Positions 36,256 to 42,997 of a stretch of DNA of 42,997 bases are shown here, piece by piece (within the stretch, counting starts at the first letter, position 1; each line of letters opens with the position of its first letter). The stretch is from Ornithomonoglobus_A sp045532455 (lineage in GTDB: Bacteria > Bacillota > Clostridia > UBA1381). Under the pieces are notes generated by a model that was given only the letters and a program-made list of their open reading frames with translations, made no database searches and was not told the DNA's origin. The DNA lies in the NCBI GenBank assembly GCA_045532455.1, contig JAZSFX010000024.1, positions 1-42,997 on the forward strand. Reading direction: 5' to 3'. Made by a program: the position numbers and the translations under genes.

Positions 36256-38801
36256 TCCTTTTTACCTAAAATTTTACTTGTTTCTACAATAACAAGCGGT
36301 AAAAGTGATAATATTGCAACAACAAACCACTGCATAGCTGATAGTGGAACTGCCTCAAAAACACGTGCAACAGGTGCAATAGAAATAACACCAACCTCTA
36401 ATATTACCCCAACAATGAGGGATAATATAAGATACTTATTCTTAAAAAGTCCTGCTTTAATAACCGAAGTTTCACTGCGCATATTAAATGCATGAACCAA
36501 CTGCGACATCGAAAGAACTGCAAAAGACATTGTTTTACCTACAAGAATGTTTTTGAATACATTTGTACCAATAGAGAATGCCAGCAGTGCAAGCGCACCT
36601 ATCATAAGTCCCTCAAACAGTATATCTCGCCATAATCCGCCTGAGAACAAACTGTTTTTTGGTGGGTTTGGCGGTCGTTTCATTATGTTTTCGTCAGACG
36701 GGTCAAGACCTAACGCTATTGCAGGGAGTGAGTCTGTTACAAGATTAACCCACAAAAGAGAAATTGCATTAAGCGGTGAGGAATACCCAAAAACAATGCC
36801 CGAAAATACAGTTAATATTTCTCCAATGTTGCTTGAGAGCAAAAACTTAACTGCCTTTTTAATATTATCAAAAATACCTCTGCCAACCTTTATTGCACCC
36901 ACAATAGTTGCAAAGTTATCATCAGTTAAAATTATATCCGAAGCATTTTTTGCCACCTCTGTACCGCTTTTTCCCATAGAGCAACCAATATCTGCGCAAG
37001 ATAAGGCAGGAGCGTCATTTACACCGTCGCCCGTCATGGCAACAACCGCACCGTTTTGTTGCCACGCCTTTACAATACGTACCTTATGCGAGGGTGTAAC
37101 ACGTGCAAAAACTCTGTACTCCTTTATGCATTTTTTTAAATCATCATCGGATAGCTTATCAAGCTCATTGCCACTCATTACCTTTTCATTATCTAAAATC
37201 CCTGTTTGTTTTGCAATGGATATCGCAGTGCCAATATTATCGCCTGTTATCATAACAGGAGTAATGCTTGCATTTTTACAAATATCCACAGAGAGCTTTG
37301 CCTCGTCGCGCGGTGGGTCTTCTATGCCTAAAAGACCTATAAACACCATATTATCCATATTCATATTAGTGGTAGCATTGTCCTTGTACGCTACTGCAAT
37401 AACACGAAGCGCACTTGATGTCATATTTTGATTTTGAGACAGAATATTCTTCCTCTCCTGAGGTGAAAGGGGAACAGATTTTCCGTTCTTTAAAATTGAC
37501 GTACATTCAGGTAAAATATATTCCAATGCACCTTTTGATATAAGTCTGTTGTTTGTGCCTTTATGGCACAGAACACTCATGGTTTTTGTGTCGAAGGAAA
37601 ACGGTATTTCCTTAATCTTTTTAAATTTAGAATTTAATTCATCAATATCAATACCATTTTCTTTTGCCCATTCCAATATTGCCAGATCTGTAGGGTTTCC
37701 TATGGTATCACTGCAAAGTGTTGCAGATTTTAACAGCATTTGATTATCGTTTGTATGGAATTTAGTTACGTGCATTTCGTTTTTTGTGAGTGTACCTGTC
37801 TTATCGGTGCATATTACTGAGGCAGAGCCAAGCGTTTCAACAGATGGCAGTGTCCTCACAATCGCATTTTTAGATGACATTTTCATAACACCTATTGCAA
37901 GCATTATAGTAACTATTGCAGGCAACCCTTCGGGTATTGCCGCTACTGCAAGGGATACTGATGTCATAAACATTTCAAGGGGGTTAAGGTGTTCAAAAAT
38001 ACCTATTATAAAAATTATAACACATATAATAAGTGCGGCAATACCAAGAATTTTACCCGTATTATTAAGCCGTTTCTGGAGTGGTGTTTCGAGTGTTTCC
38101 TCCTGCGAGAGCATAGCGGCAATTTCGCCTACCTCTGTTGCCATACCTGTTTTTACAACAATACCTTTTCCTTTTCCACCCACAACGTCGGTTGACGAAA
38201 ACACCATATTTATTCTGTCCCCCAAGGGAGTGAATTTGGACAGTGTTTTTTTACAATCCTTACCACGTGGTACAGACTCACCTGTAAGTGATGCCTCTCT
38301 TAAAAGGAGTGAGTTATTTTCAATCAATCTGCAGTCTGCGCACACAATATCACCCGTTTTAAAGAGCAATATATCTCCGCAAACTATTTGTGAACTGTCT
38401 ATTACCATTTCCTTTCCGTCGCGTATAACGCGCGCTTTGGGTGATGATAATTTTTTTAAAGCATCAATGCTTTTTTGTGCGCGTGATTCTTGTGTTAATC
38501 CTAAAATTGCATTCAGTGTTACTATTGCAAGAATAATAAGCGGTTCAACGATGTCGGGGTTTTTGCTTATTAACGACGTTATGTACGAAAGAATTGCCGC
38601 ACCAATCAACAATAGTATCATAAAATCGTTAAATTGTGCAAAAAATCTTGCAATGAGTGATTTTTTCTTTTTTTCGGATATTACATTTTCTCCGTTTCTT
38701 TCAAGACGTGCCTTTGCCTCGGCACTGTCAAGCCCGTCTTTTATGCTTGTTTTAAAATGCTCAGCAGTTTGGGTTATGCTCATAGTATGAAAATTTTTCA
38801 T
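36252..38801 (-). CDS. Calcium-type cation-transporting P-type ATPase (P2A)
   Basis: This is an 849-residue pump of the PMCA/SERCA-like bacterial group that probably exports Ca2+ or a related cation. It shows an N-terminal cation ATPase domain (HFKTSIKDGLDSAEAKARLERNG) and an actuator TGES at 173-176. The M4 ion motif AAIPEGLP is near 287-294, the phosphorylation site DKTGTLT at 333-339, the hinge TGDGVNDAPAL, and the M6 region WVNLVTDSLPAIALGLDP with the Asn and Asp expected of Ca2+ pumps. The N-terminal start follows AGAGGAG. It is divergent from the transposase-derived gene and lies upstream of an EamA gene with its own promoter. Confidence 0.95.
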   Translation of the reverse strand: MKNFHTMSITQTAEHFKTSIKDGLDSAEAKARLERNGENVISEKKKKSLIARFFAQFNDFMILLLIGAAILSYITSLISKNPDIVEPLIILAIVTLNAILGLTQESRAQKSIDALKKLSSPKARVIRDGKEMVIDSSQIVCGDILLFKTGDIVCADCRLIENNSLLLREASLTGESVPRGKDCKKTLSKFTPLGDRINMVFSSTDVVGGKGKGIVVKTGMATEVGEIAAMLSQEETLETPLQKRLNNTGKILGIAALIICVIIFIIGIFEHLNPLEMFMTSVSLAVAAIPEGLPAIVTIMLAIGVMKMSSKNAIVRTLPSVETLGSASVICTDKTGTLTKNEMHVTKFHTNDNQMLLKSATLCSDTIGNPTDLAILEWAKENGIDIDELNSKFKKIKEIPFSFDTKTMSVLCHKGTNNRLISKGALEYILPECTSILKNGKSVPLSPQERKNILSQNQNMTSSALRVIAVAYKDNATTNMNMDNMVFIGLLGIEDPPRDEAKLSVDICKNASITPVMITGDNIGTAISIAKQTGILDNEKVMSGNELDKLSDDDLKKCIKEYRVFARVTPSHKVRIVKAWQQNGAVVAMTGDGVNDAPALSCADIGCSMGKSGTEVAKNASDIILTDDNFATIVGAIKVGRGIFDNIKKAVKFLLSSNIGEILTVFSGIVFGYSSPLNAISLLWVNLVTDSLPAIALGLDPSDENIMKRPPNPPKNSLFSGGLWRDILFEGLMIGALALLAFSIGTNVFKNILVGKTMSFAVLSMSQLVHAFNMRSETSVIKAGLFKNKYLILSLIVGVILEVGVISIAPVARVFEAVPLSAMQWFVVAILSLLPLVIVETSKILGKKD

Positions 38802-38857
38802 TTAATTTCTCCTCTTTATAGCTTGTTTTATAGATAAATATTCGAAATAAAAAAGCA

Positions 38858-38886
38858 ATATTACTTATTTGTATTCAAAATGTAAA
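38858..38886 (-). promoter_or_regulatory. Candidate promoter for the P-type ATPase
   Basis: On the minus strand TTTACA (38886-38881) and TAATAT (38863-38858) have a 17-base spacer. The start would be near 38851, giving a leader of about 50 bases. The -35 lies 10 bases from that of the divergent promoter. Confidence 0.5.
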
Positions 38887-38896
38887 CAAAATGTTT

Positions 38897-38925
38897 TTGA
38901 ATATTAAAATATAGTGTGGTATAAT
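38897..38925 (+). promoter_or_regulatory. Strong promoter for the transposase-derived gene
   Basis: TTGAAT (38897-38902) and TATAAT (38920-38925) have a 17-base spacer and a TGG extended -10. Transcription would start near 38932, about 56 bases before the ATG. Confidence 0.8.
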
Positions 38926-38943
38926 CAAAGTGAAAATAATTTA

Positions 38944-38966
38944 TGTCCCCATTGCATAAAGGGACA
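38944..38966 (+). promoter_or_regulatory. Leader hairpin upstream of the transposase-derived gene
   Basis: TGTCCC (38944-38949) and GGGACA (38961-38966) form a perfect 6-bp G/C-rich stem around 11 bases, in an otherwise AT-rich leader, ten bases before the Shine-Dalgarno. A competing pairing TTATG/CATAA (38941-38945 with 38955-38959) is mutually exclusive with it. RAYT-type transposases bind REP hairpins, so this may be a binding site for the protein itself. Confidence 0.55.
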
Positions 38967-38987
38967 CAAAAAACAGGAGGTTTTAAA

Positions 38988-39665
38988 ATGGCACGAAAAG
39001 CAAGAGAAAAAAGCGCAACGGGAATGTATAACGTAATAATAAAAGGCTCAGTATCATTATTTAACACCGACGAGGACTACGACTTCTTTATAGAAATAAT
39101 GCAAGACTACATAGACGAAATTTATGCCTTTGCAATTACACCATCAGCAATATGTATTGCTATGAAGGAAACTGGCAAGGGAATAGGTATGGACCTTAAA
39201 CCGCTTATGACAAAGTACGCAAGATACTACAACAAAAACAACAACCTTGAGGGCAAGCTTTTTGCAGACAGATTCAAGAGCGAGCCTATCGAAAGCGATA
39301 AGGAACTAAAGAACAGTGTTGCATTGATTGAGGACTTACTATCACTTACAAACTCAGACGGTTACACAAGTGTAAACGGTGATGGTAAATACGAAATGAT
39401 TGAGTTTTATTCATCACTGACAGGCAAAAAAGCAGTAGAAAAGAAAAAGGCACAACCTAAAAAGAGTGCGGTAAAGAAATCTGCACCTGCAACAAAGAAA
39501 TCAACACCTGCTAAAAAAGCAACCACAACTGCTAAAAAGACTGTTGCACCCAAAAAGACAACAACACCAAAACCAGTAAAGGCGGTTGAAACTGTAAAGG
39601 AAGAAGCGCCGAAAAAGAGTGAGGAAAAGAAGAGAAACAACTCACTGCCAACTTGGCTTTTGTAA
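38988..39665 (+). CDS. Nuclease-dead IS200-like (Y1/RAYT) transposase derivative with histone H1-like tail
   Basis: This is a 225-residue protein in two parts. Residues 1 to about 120 keep the frame of the clostridial REP-associated Y1 transposase family: MARKAREKSATGMYNVIIKG, TDEDYDFFIEIM and GKLFADRFKSEPIESDKEL. At the position of the catalytic HUH motif, where relatives read NHVHLLIKE, it has SAICIAMKE without a gap, so both histidines are replaced (Ala 54, Cys 56). Asn 15 stands where relatives often have His. Tyrosines 77, 80 and 81 remain around the usual nucleophile. The later HQNPVKAG-type motif is also lost. Residues about 147-216 form a Lys/Ala/Pro/Thr-rich tail like histone H1 or bacterial HU-tail proteins. 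ATG 38988 follows GGAGG by seven bases. I infer a domesticated nucleic-acid-binding protein that cannot transpose. Target and role are unknown. Confidence 0.85.
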   Translation: MARKAREKSATGMYNVIIKGSVSLFNTDEDYDFFIEIMQDYIDEIYAFAITPSAICIAMKETGKGIGMDLKPLMTKYARYYNKNNNLEGKLFADRFKSEPIESDKELKNSVALIEDLLSLTNSDGYTSVNGDGKYEMIEFYSSLTGKKAVEKKKAQPKKSAVKKSAPATKKSTPAKKATTTAKKTVAPKKTTTPKPVKAVETVKEEAPKKSEEKKRNNSLPTWLL

Positions 39666-39718
39666 AGATAATTTTTGCATAAAAAAGTGTTCTAATACAT
39701 AAATATATCACATATAAT

Positions 39719-39751
39719 AATAGTACAGGCTATGTGGTCTGTACTATTTTT
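39719..39751 (+). terminator. Intrinsic terminator after the transposase-derived gene
   Basis: AATAGTACAG (39719-39728) and CTGTACTATT (39739-39748) form a perfect 10-bp stem with a 10-base loop and a run of T. It ends three bases before the Shine-Dalgarno of the deacetylase gene. Confidence 0.85.
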
Positions 39752-39766
39752 GTAGGAGTGATTTTA

Positions 39767-40522
39767 TTGAGTTTTGTTGTGATACGCCTAAGGCGTGTAC
39801 TTCCTTATGTTGCGATTGTGGCGTCGATTCCGTTTATATTTATGTTCTTTACAAAAAGCATACAGGTTTTTAATGTGAACGGACGTGAAATACCAATATA
39901 CTGTGTTGAACGTAACGATAATAAAATAGCACTGACCTTTGACTGCGCGTGGAATGACGATGATATAGATATAATTTTAGACACCTTAGACGAATATAAT
40001 TGCAGAGCAACTTTCTTTGTTGTAGGCGATTGGGTAGAAAAATATAGCGAAAGTCTTGTAAAAATACATAACAGGGGACACGAAATCGGCAATCATTCCT
40101 ATAACCATAAGGATTACACAAAGCTATCTGCAGAGGAAATATCGCACGACCTCGAAATATGCGATAACGTTATAGAAAACATAATAGGTGTCAAACCGTC
40201 GCTTGTACGTGCACCGTCGGGCGCATATAACAATACCGTTATAAAAACGTGCGAGGACAGAGGGAATACATATATACAATGGTCTGTAGATTCAATAGAC
40301 TATGGCGATGCAACTATATCGGGAATTATTGAGCGTGCCACACGGAATGTAAAAGCAGGGGATATTATCTTACTGCATAACGGCACAACGTATACCGCCG
40401 AGGCACTTCCTCAAATTCTCGAAACATTATCAGAAAAATTCGAATTTGCAACAGTGTCAAATATAATTTATAAAAATAACTACGAAATAGACCATACAGG
40501 TATGCAAAAAAGAATAAAATGA
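39767..40522 (+). CDS. Polysaccharide deacetylase, PdaB/YlxY-like
   Basis: This NodB-fold protein of 251 residues has an N-terminal membrane anchor at about 11-29. Motif 1 TFDCAWNDDD starts at 57, motif 2 HEIGNHSYNH has the metal histidines H110 and H114, motif 3 is RAPSGAYNN, followed by WSVDSIDYGD and the ILLHN motif. The AW after TFD is typical of the sporulation-type PdaB branch, which acts on cortex or spore peptidoglycan; the exact substrate is uncertain. TTG 39767 lies eight bases after AGGAG. The longer frame to 39734 starts inside the upstream terminator, so I reject it. Confidence 0.9.
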   Translation: MSFVVIRLRRVLPYVAIVASIPFIFMFFTKSIQVFNVNGREIPIYCVERNDNKIALTFDCAWNDDDIDIILDTLDEYNCRATFFVVGDWVEKYSESLVKIHNRGHEIGNHSYNHKDYTKLSAEEISHDLEICDNVIENIIGVKPSLVRAPSGAYNNTVIKTCEDRGNTYIQWSVDSIDYGDATISGIIERATRNVKAGDIILLHNGTTYTAEALPQILETLSEKFEFATVSNIIYKNNYEIDHTGMQKRIK

Positions 40523-40547
40523 AAAAAGGGCATTTGCCCTTTTTTTA
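40522..40547 (+). terminator. Intrinsic terminator after the deacetylase gene
   Basis: An A-run and GGGC pair with GCCC and a T-run around an ATTT loop, starting at the last base of the coding sequence. Confidence 0.85.
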
Positions 40548-40550
40548 TCT

Positions 40551-40588
40551 TTTAGGAAATTACTACTTTTAAGTTGTAATTTCCTAAA
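40551..40588. repeat. Long near-perfect palindrome
   Basis: TTTAGGAAATTAC (40551-40563) pairs perfectly with GTAATTTCCTAAA (40576-40588). Inside, after one T-T mismatch, ACTT pairs with AAGT around TT. The whole 38-base element is almost fully self-complementary, lies between two terminators, and has no role visible from context. Confidence 0.7.
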
Positions 40589-40592
40589 TTAC

Positions 40593-40651
40593 AAAAAAGT
40601 CTACCTATGGAAGTGAGCTATGCGAACGACAGTCGCGATAGAGACTTTTTT
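40593..40651. terminator. Compound terminator/structured element at the 3' end of the SLH gene
   Basis: AAAAAAGTCT (40593-40602) pairs with AGACTTTTTT (40642-40651), giving a T-run in either direction. Inside, CTATGCGA (40618-40625) pairs with TCGC and ATAG (40633-40641, one bulged G) around a seven-base loop. Fifteen bases on one side stay unpaired. The stop codon of the minus-strand gene lies in the outer stem. It probably terminates that gene, but the interior is far more elaborate than a normal terminator. Confidence 0.65.
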
Positions 40652-42917
40652 ATTTTAATAACTTGTAAACCAAACTAGCAACCTCAGCTCTTGTTATATT
40701 ACCTTGCGGATTTATTGTGTTATCCTCATATCCGTTTACAACCTTATGGTGTACAAGCTTGTATATTTCATTCTCCGCCCAATCGGGAATAGTATCACCA
40801 TCAGCAAAGCTAAAGGCGTATTTTTCACTATCCTCTATTGTTCTTCCAAGAACTGTCATAGCTTCTGCTCTTGTTATATAATCACTTGGTGCAAAAAATG
40901 TTGCATCACCATTAGCACGACCGTTCATTATTCCATTCTCAACAACTGCATTTATTGCATTACTTGCCCAATCGGGTATTTGATCCTGGTCGGCAAGCTC
41001 GGTTTTTGATGAAGAATACTTTTCTAAATTAAATCCCAAATATCTGCAAATTGTCATTGCAAATTCTGAACGTGTCATTTTGTTGTCGGGGAAGAATGCA
41101 AGACCATTTTCTGTTTCTATACCACTAAAGATTTTATCTTCACTAAGGGATGCAATCATCTCGCTTGCCCAGTGTCCGTTTGTATCGTAAAATGCAGATG
41201 CACTGTTAATTTTAACACCAATTTCCTTTGTAATATTACCAACACTGACCCTGATTACTCCCTCATCTTCTTTGCTTGCAGAGTTGAGTGTAAAAAGACC
41301 TTCTTCGGTGATTGTGCCTATGTTGCCGTCAACGTCCCATTCTATTATATCGCCCGAGATATATAACTCCTTTTCATCTGCATATGCAACGGGGCGCAGA
41401 GAAATCTCTTTAATATCACCTGCATTAAACGACAGTTCGTTGACTTTCTCCCACGAGGCAGTATCATAAATTACCATATCGTCAACTTTGTCATATACAT
41501 TAAATGTTATAGGCAACTTTGTGCCATTTATGTTGGCAAAAACCTCTGACTGACCGCTTTTATCAAATGTAATTATGTTATTTTTCACCTGTGCGTCGTC
41601 GGAGGTATAACTTAGAGTATAGTCGCTCATTTCATAATCCGACGTATCAAAAATTCTTTCGATGCTTATCACTTGCGTTGAATTTAACATAACATTTGTG
41701 TTTAAATCTACAAATTTAATATTACCTGCAATATTTGTTTTTTCTCTTTTATCCTGCAGGAATATATAGTTGGCAATACTGCGCGGTGCTCCGTTTGACG
41801 GTTTGTTTACAACGTTAAACACGGGATTTTTAGTAAGCCATACACCCATCACGGTTGAACCGCCGCCGTCGAAGTTTATCGCGTCAATGCACCCCAACTC
41901 CTGCATACGTTTTGCAAGCTCACTGAGTGATGCACCACCGCTGTAACCACTCTGTCTGCCATCGAGCGTGTAGAATATAACATTACCGTCGCTTTTAATT
42001 CCTACTGCAGTACGCGGATGAACACCTGCCTCAAAGCCTGAGCCGATATTTCCGTCTTTTAAAAGACGACCGCCTACCGTACTGCTTGCCTCAACTGCCT
42101 CACTCCACAGATTTTTTTCCGAATTTATTGCAGTATTGGTTATTGTAAGGGTATCACCAACTTTAATAGAGCGCATAAACTCCATCAAATCTGCTCTGCC
42201 GCCTGCAATATCAATCTGCAGAAGAATTTTACCTTTTGGGATTTTAATTTCACCGCCATATTCAAAAATATCTTCAACACTTATTGTTGCATTTTTATCT
42301 ATGCTGATTGCACCGTCCTTTATTGAACACAACACATAAAGACAGTTCGACTTTGTTTTTGTTGTTTCTCCGAATTTATCGGTAAGTAAATATATAGGGT
42401 CAAAGCCTGGTTGACACCACTTGTTTATGAACATTATCTCAACTTCGTTTTCTCCATTGGAAAGCATTGTCTGAATTTGAAGTGTATCAATAAATGCACT
42501 TCCGTCTATTCTGAAGCCTATCGCGTCCTGAGCGTCGTATTCTTTCGAAACAATTTCTCCGTTCGAGATAGTATAACCCATCTGCAAGCCTGTCTGAAAA
42601 GAGAAATAGTCTGCATTTATGCCCATTCTGCTTCTGTAACCGTTTTGGTCAATATATTTTTGCGCGTCGTAAATATTAAGGGTACCCCATAGCTTTTCGC
42701 CATTAACCATAACGGGAACAATATCCTCGTTTGGAGTATACTCAATATAATGCTCGCTCTGGTTTCCTCTTGTGCCACCGCTGAATTGATTTTGATAGAA
42801 TGTATGCTTCCACATTTCTTCGCTGTAGCTGTTGTAGATGTTGCCAAGTACACCGGCGTATACAGTTGTATTAATTAAAATTGCAATAACTGCAATTATG
42901 CTTGTTATTTTCTTCAT
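40650..42917 (-). CDS. Secreted phosphodiester glycosidase with SLH cell-wall anchor
   Basis: This is a 755-residue surface protein. A signal peptide covers residues about 1-21 (KKITSIIAVIAILINTTVYA). A NAGPA-type phosphodiester glycosidase domain (about 90-390) has MGINADYFSF, HPRTAVGIKSDGNVIFYTLDGR, INFDGGGSTVMGV and APRSIANYIFL. Ig-like beta regions follow (about 390-570). Three SLH repeats from about residue 576 to the end carry MTRSEFAM, ITRAEAM and ITRAEVA, which bind pyruvylated secondary wall polymer in characterised SLH proteins. NAGPA-family enzymes hydrolyse sugar phosphodiesters, so teichoic-acid-like or other phosphodiester-linked wall sugars are plausible substrates. A GGAG lies about eight bases before the ATG. 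Confidence 0.92.
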   Translation of the reverse strand: MKKITSIIAVIAILINTTVYAGVLGNIYNSYSEEMWKHTFYQNQFSGGTRGNQSEHYIEYTPNEDIVPVMVNGEKLWGTLNIYDAQKYIDQNGYRSRMGINADYFSFQTGLQMGYTISNGEIVSKEYDAQDAIGFRIDGSAFIDTLQIQTMLSNGENEVEIMFINKWCQPGFDPIYLLTDKFGETTKTKSNCLYVLCSIKDGAISIDKNATISVEDIFEYGGEIKIPKGKILLQIDIAGGRADLMEFMRSIKVGDTLTITNTAINSEKNLWSEAVEASSTVGGRLLKDGNIGSGFEAGVHPRTAVGIKSDGNVIFYTLDGRQSGYSGGASLSELAKRMQELGCIDAINFDGGGSTVMGVWLTKNPVFNVVNKPSNGAPRSIANYIFLQDKREKTNIAGNIKFVDLNTNVMLNSTQVISIERIFDTSDYEMSDYTLSYTSDDAQVKNNIITFDKSGQSEVFANINGTKLPITFNVYDKVDDMVIYDTASWEKVNELSFNAGDIKEISLRPVAYADEKELYISGDIIEWDVDGNIGTITEEGLFTLNSASKEDEGVIRVSVGNITKEIGVKINSASAFYDTNGHWASEMIASLSEDKIFSGIETENGLAFFPDNKMTRSEFAMTICRYLGFNLEKYSSSKTELADQDQIPDWASNAINAVVENGIMNGRANGDATFFAPSDYITRAEAMTVLGRTIEDSEKYAFSFADGDTIPDWAENEIYKLVHHKVVNGYEDNTINPQGNITRAEVASLVYKLLK

Positions 42918-42964
42918 ATTTAATGCTCCATAATCTTTATTGGTATATATTTATGTATAAAATT

Positions 42965-42993
42965 ATTTTATCACAAATATGTTAAATAATCAA
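42965..42993 (-). promoter_or_regulatory. Promoter for the SLH glycosidase gene
   Basis: On the minus strand TTGATT (42993-42988) and TAAAAT (42970-42965) have a 17-base spacer with TGA just before the -10. The start would be near 42958, giving a leader of about 40 bases. Confidence 0.65.
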
Positions 42994-42997
42994 TAAT

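Noticed and set aside
37786..38790. 334-codon open frame on + opposite the P-type ATPase (also 36547-37431)
   Set aside because: No ribosome site or domain, and Ser/Ile-rich antisense composition; the minus-strand ATPase has all its motifs.
39425..39640. Lys/Ala/Pro-coding tract as a tandem DNA repeat
   Set aside because: The similarity is at protein composition level; the DNA has no fixed repeat unit.
34419..39724. Shared motif CATATAATAATA upstream of the small-protein cluster (34419) and the deacetylase (39711), resembling sporulation sigma -10 boxes
   Set aside because: No matching -35 at either site, and the motif is plausible by chance in AT-rich DNA.
39734..39766. Upstream extension of the deacetylase reading frame
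   Set aside because: It would start inside the terminator hairpin, while AGGAG at 39754-39758 points to TTG 39767.
40551..40651. Intergenic structures as a riboswitch
   Set aside because: They lie at the 3' ends of both flanking genes, not in a leader.

Overview
The window is AT-rich, uses ATA for isoleucine heavily, and carries gene orders typical of the class Clostridia (phylum Bacillota). Supporting signs are the yicC-remA-gmk-rpoZ-priA-def-fmt-rsmB-rlmN-prpC-prkC-rsgA-rpe-thiN string, AddAB rather than RecBCD, an RNase M5-like Toprim protein, an SLH-anchored surface protein and a PdaB-like polysaccharide deacetylase. A genus cannot be given from sequence reading alone. There is no prophage, CRISPR array, rRNA or tRNA, and no stretch longer than about 200 bases lacks a gene.

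Region 1 (1-8.3 kb, + strand): the 3' part of asnS, damaged by a tight cluster of substitutions and an in-frame stop that look like read errors at a contig edge; a membrane TPR protein overlapping rarA; an EamA-family exporter; then, from a clear promoter, a PDZ-radical SAM protein (DUF512), der, plsY and gpsA, closed by a strong terminator. Region 2 (8.4-22.4 kb, +): a long, tightly packed housekeeping run covering RNA turnover (yicC), RemA, GMP kinase, RNA polymerase omega, replication restart (priA), initiator-Met handling (def, fmt), rRNA methylation (rsmB, rlmN), PP2C phosphatase/PASTA kinase signalling (prpC, prkC), ribosome maturation (rsgA), pentose phosphate (rpe) and thiamine (thiN). 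Region 3 (22.4-35.3 kb, +): a cysteine desulfurase with thiI for tRNA thiolation, addB-addA for double-strand break processing, then a coiled-coil membrane protein, a 533-residue membrane-anchored protein, an RNase M5-like protein and three small proteins of unknown function, ending in a bidirectional terminator.

Region 4 (35.3-43 kb): minus-strand genes for an EamA exporter behind a promoter overlapped by a perfect 14-bp palindrome, and for a Ca2+-type P-type ATPase. Divergent from the ATPase, with the two -35 boxes only 10 bp apart, is the most unusual gene here: a protein derived from the IS200-like Y1 transposase family (RAYT type) whose two HUH histidines are replaced, carrying a long Lys/Ala/Pro/Thr histone H1-like tail. 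It has its own promoter, a leader hairpin and a terminator. A polysaccharide deacetylase follows, then a run of three hairpin elements, then on the minus strand a secreted phosphodiester glycosidase with three SLH repeats.

Most of the window is ordinary core genome. The best candidate for something undescribed is the nuclease-dead, H1-tailed transposase relative and its hairpin leader (38.86-39.75 kb). Next are the structured element at 40.55-40.65 kb, the palindromic operator at 36.2 kb and the small-protein cluster at 34.4-35.3 kb.
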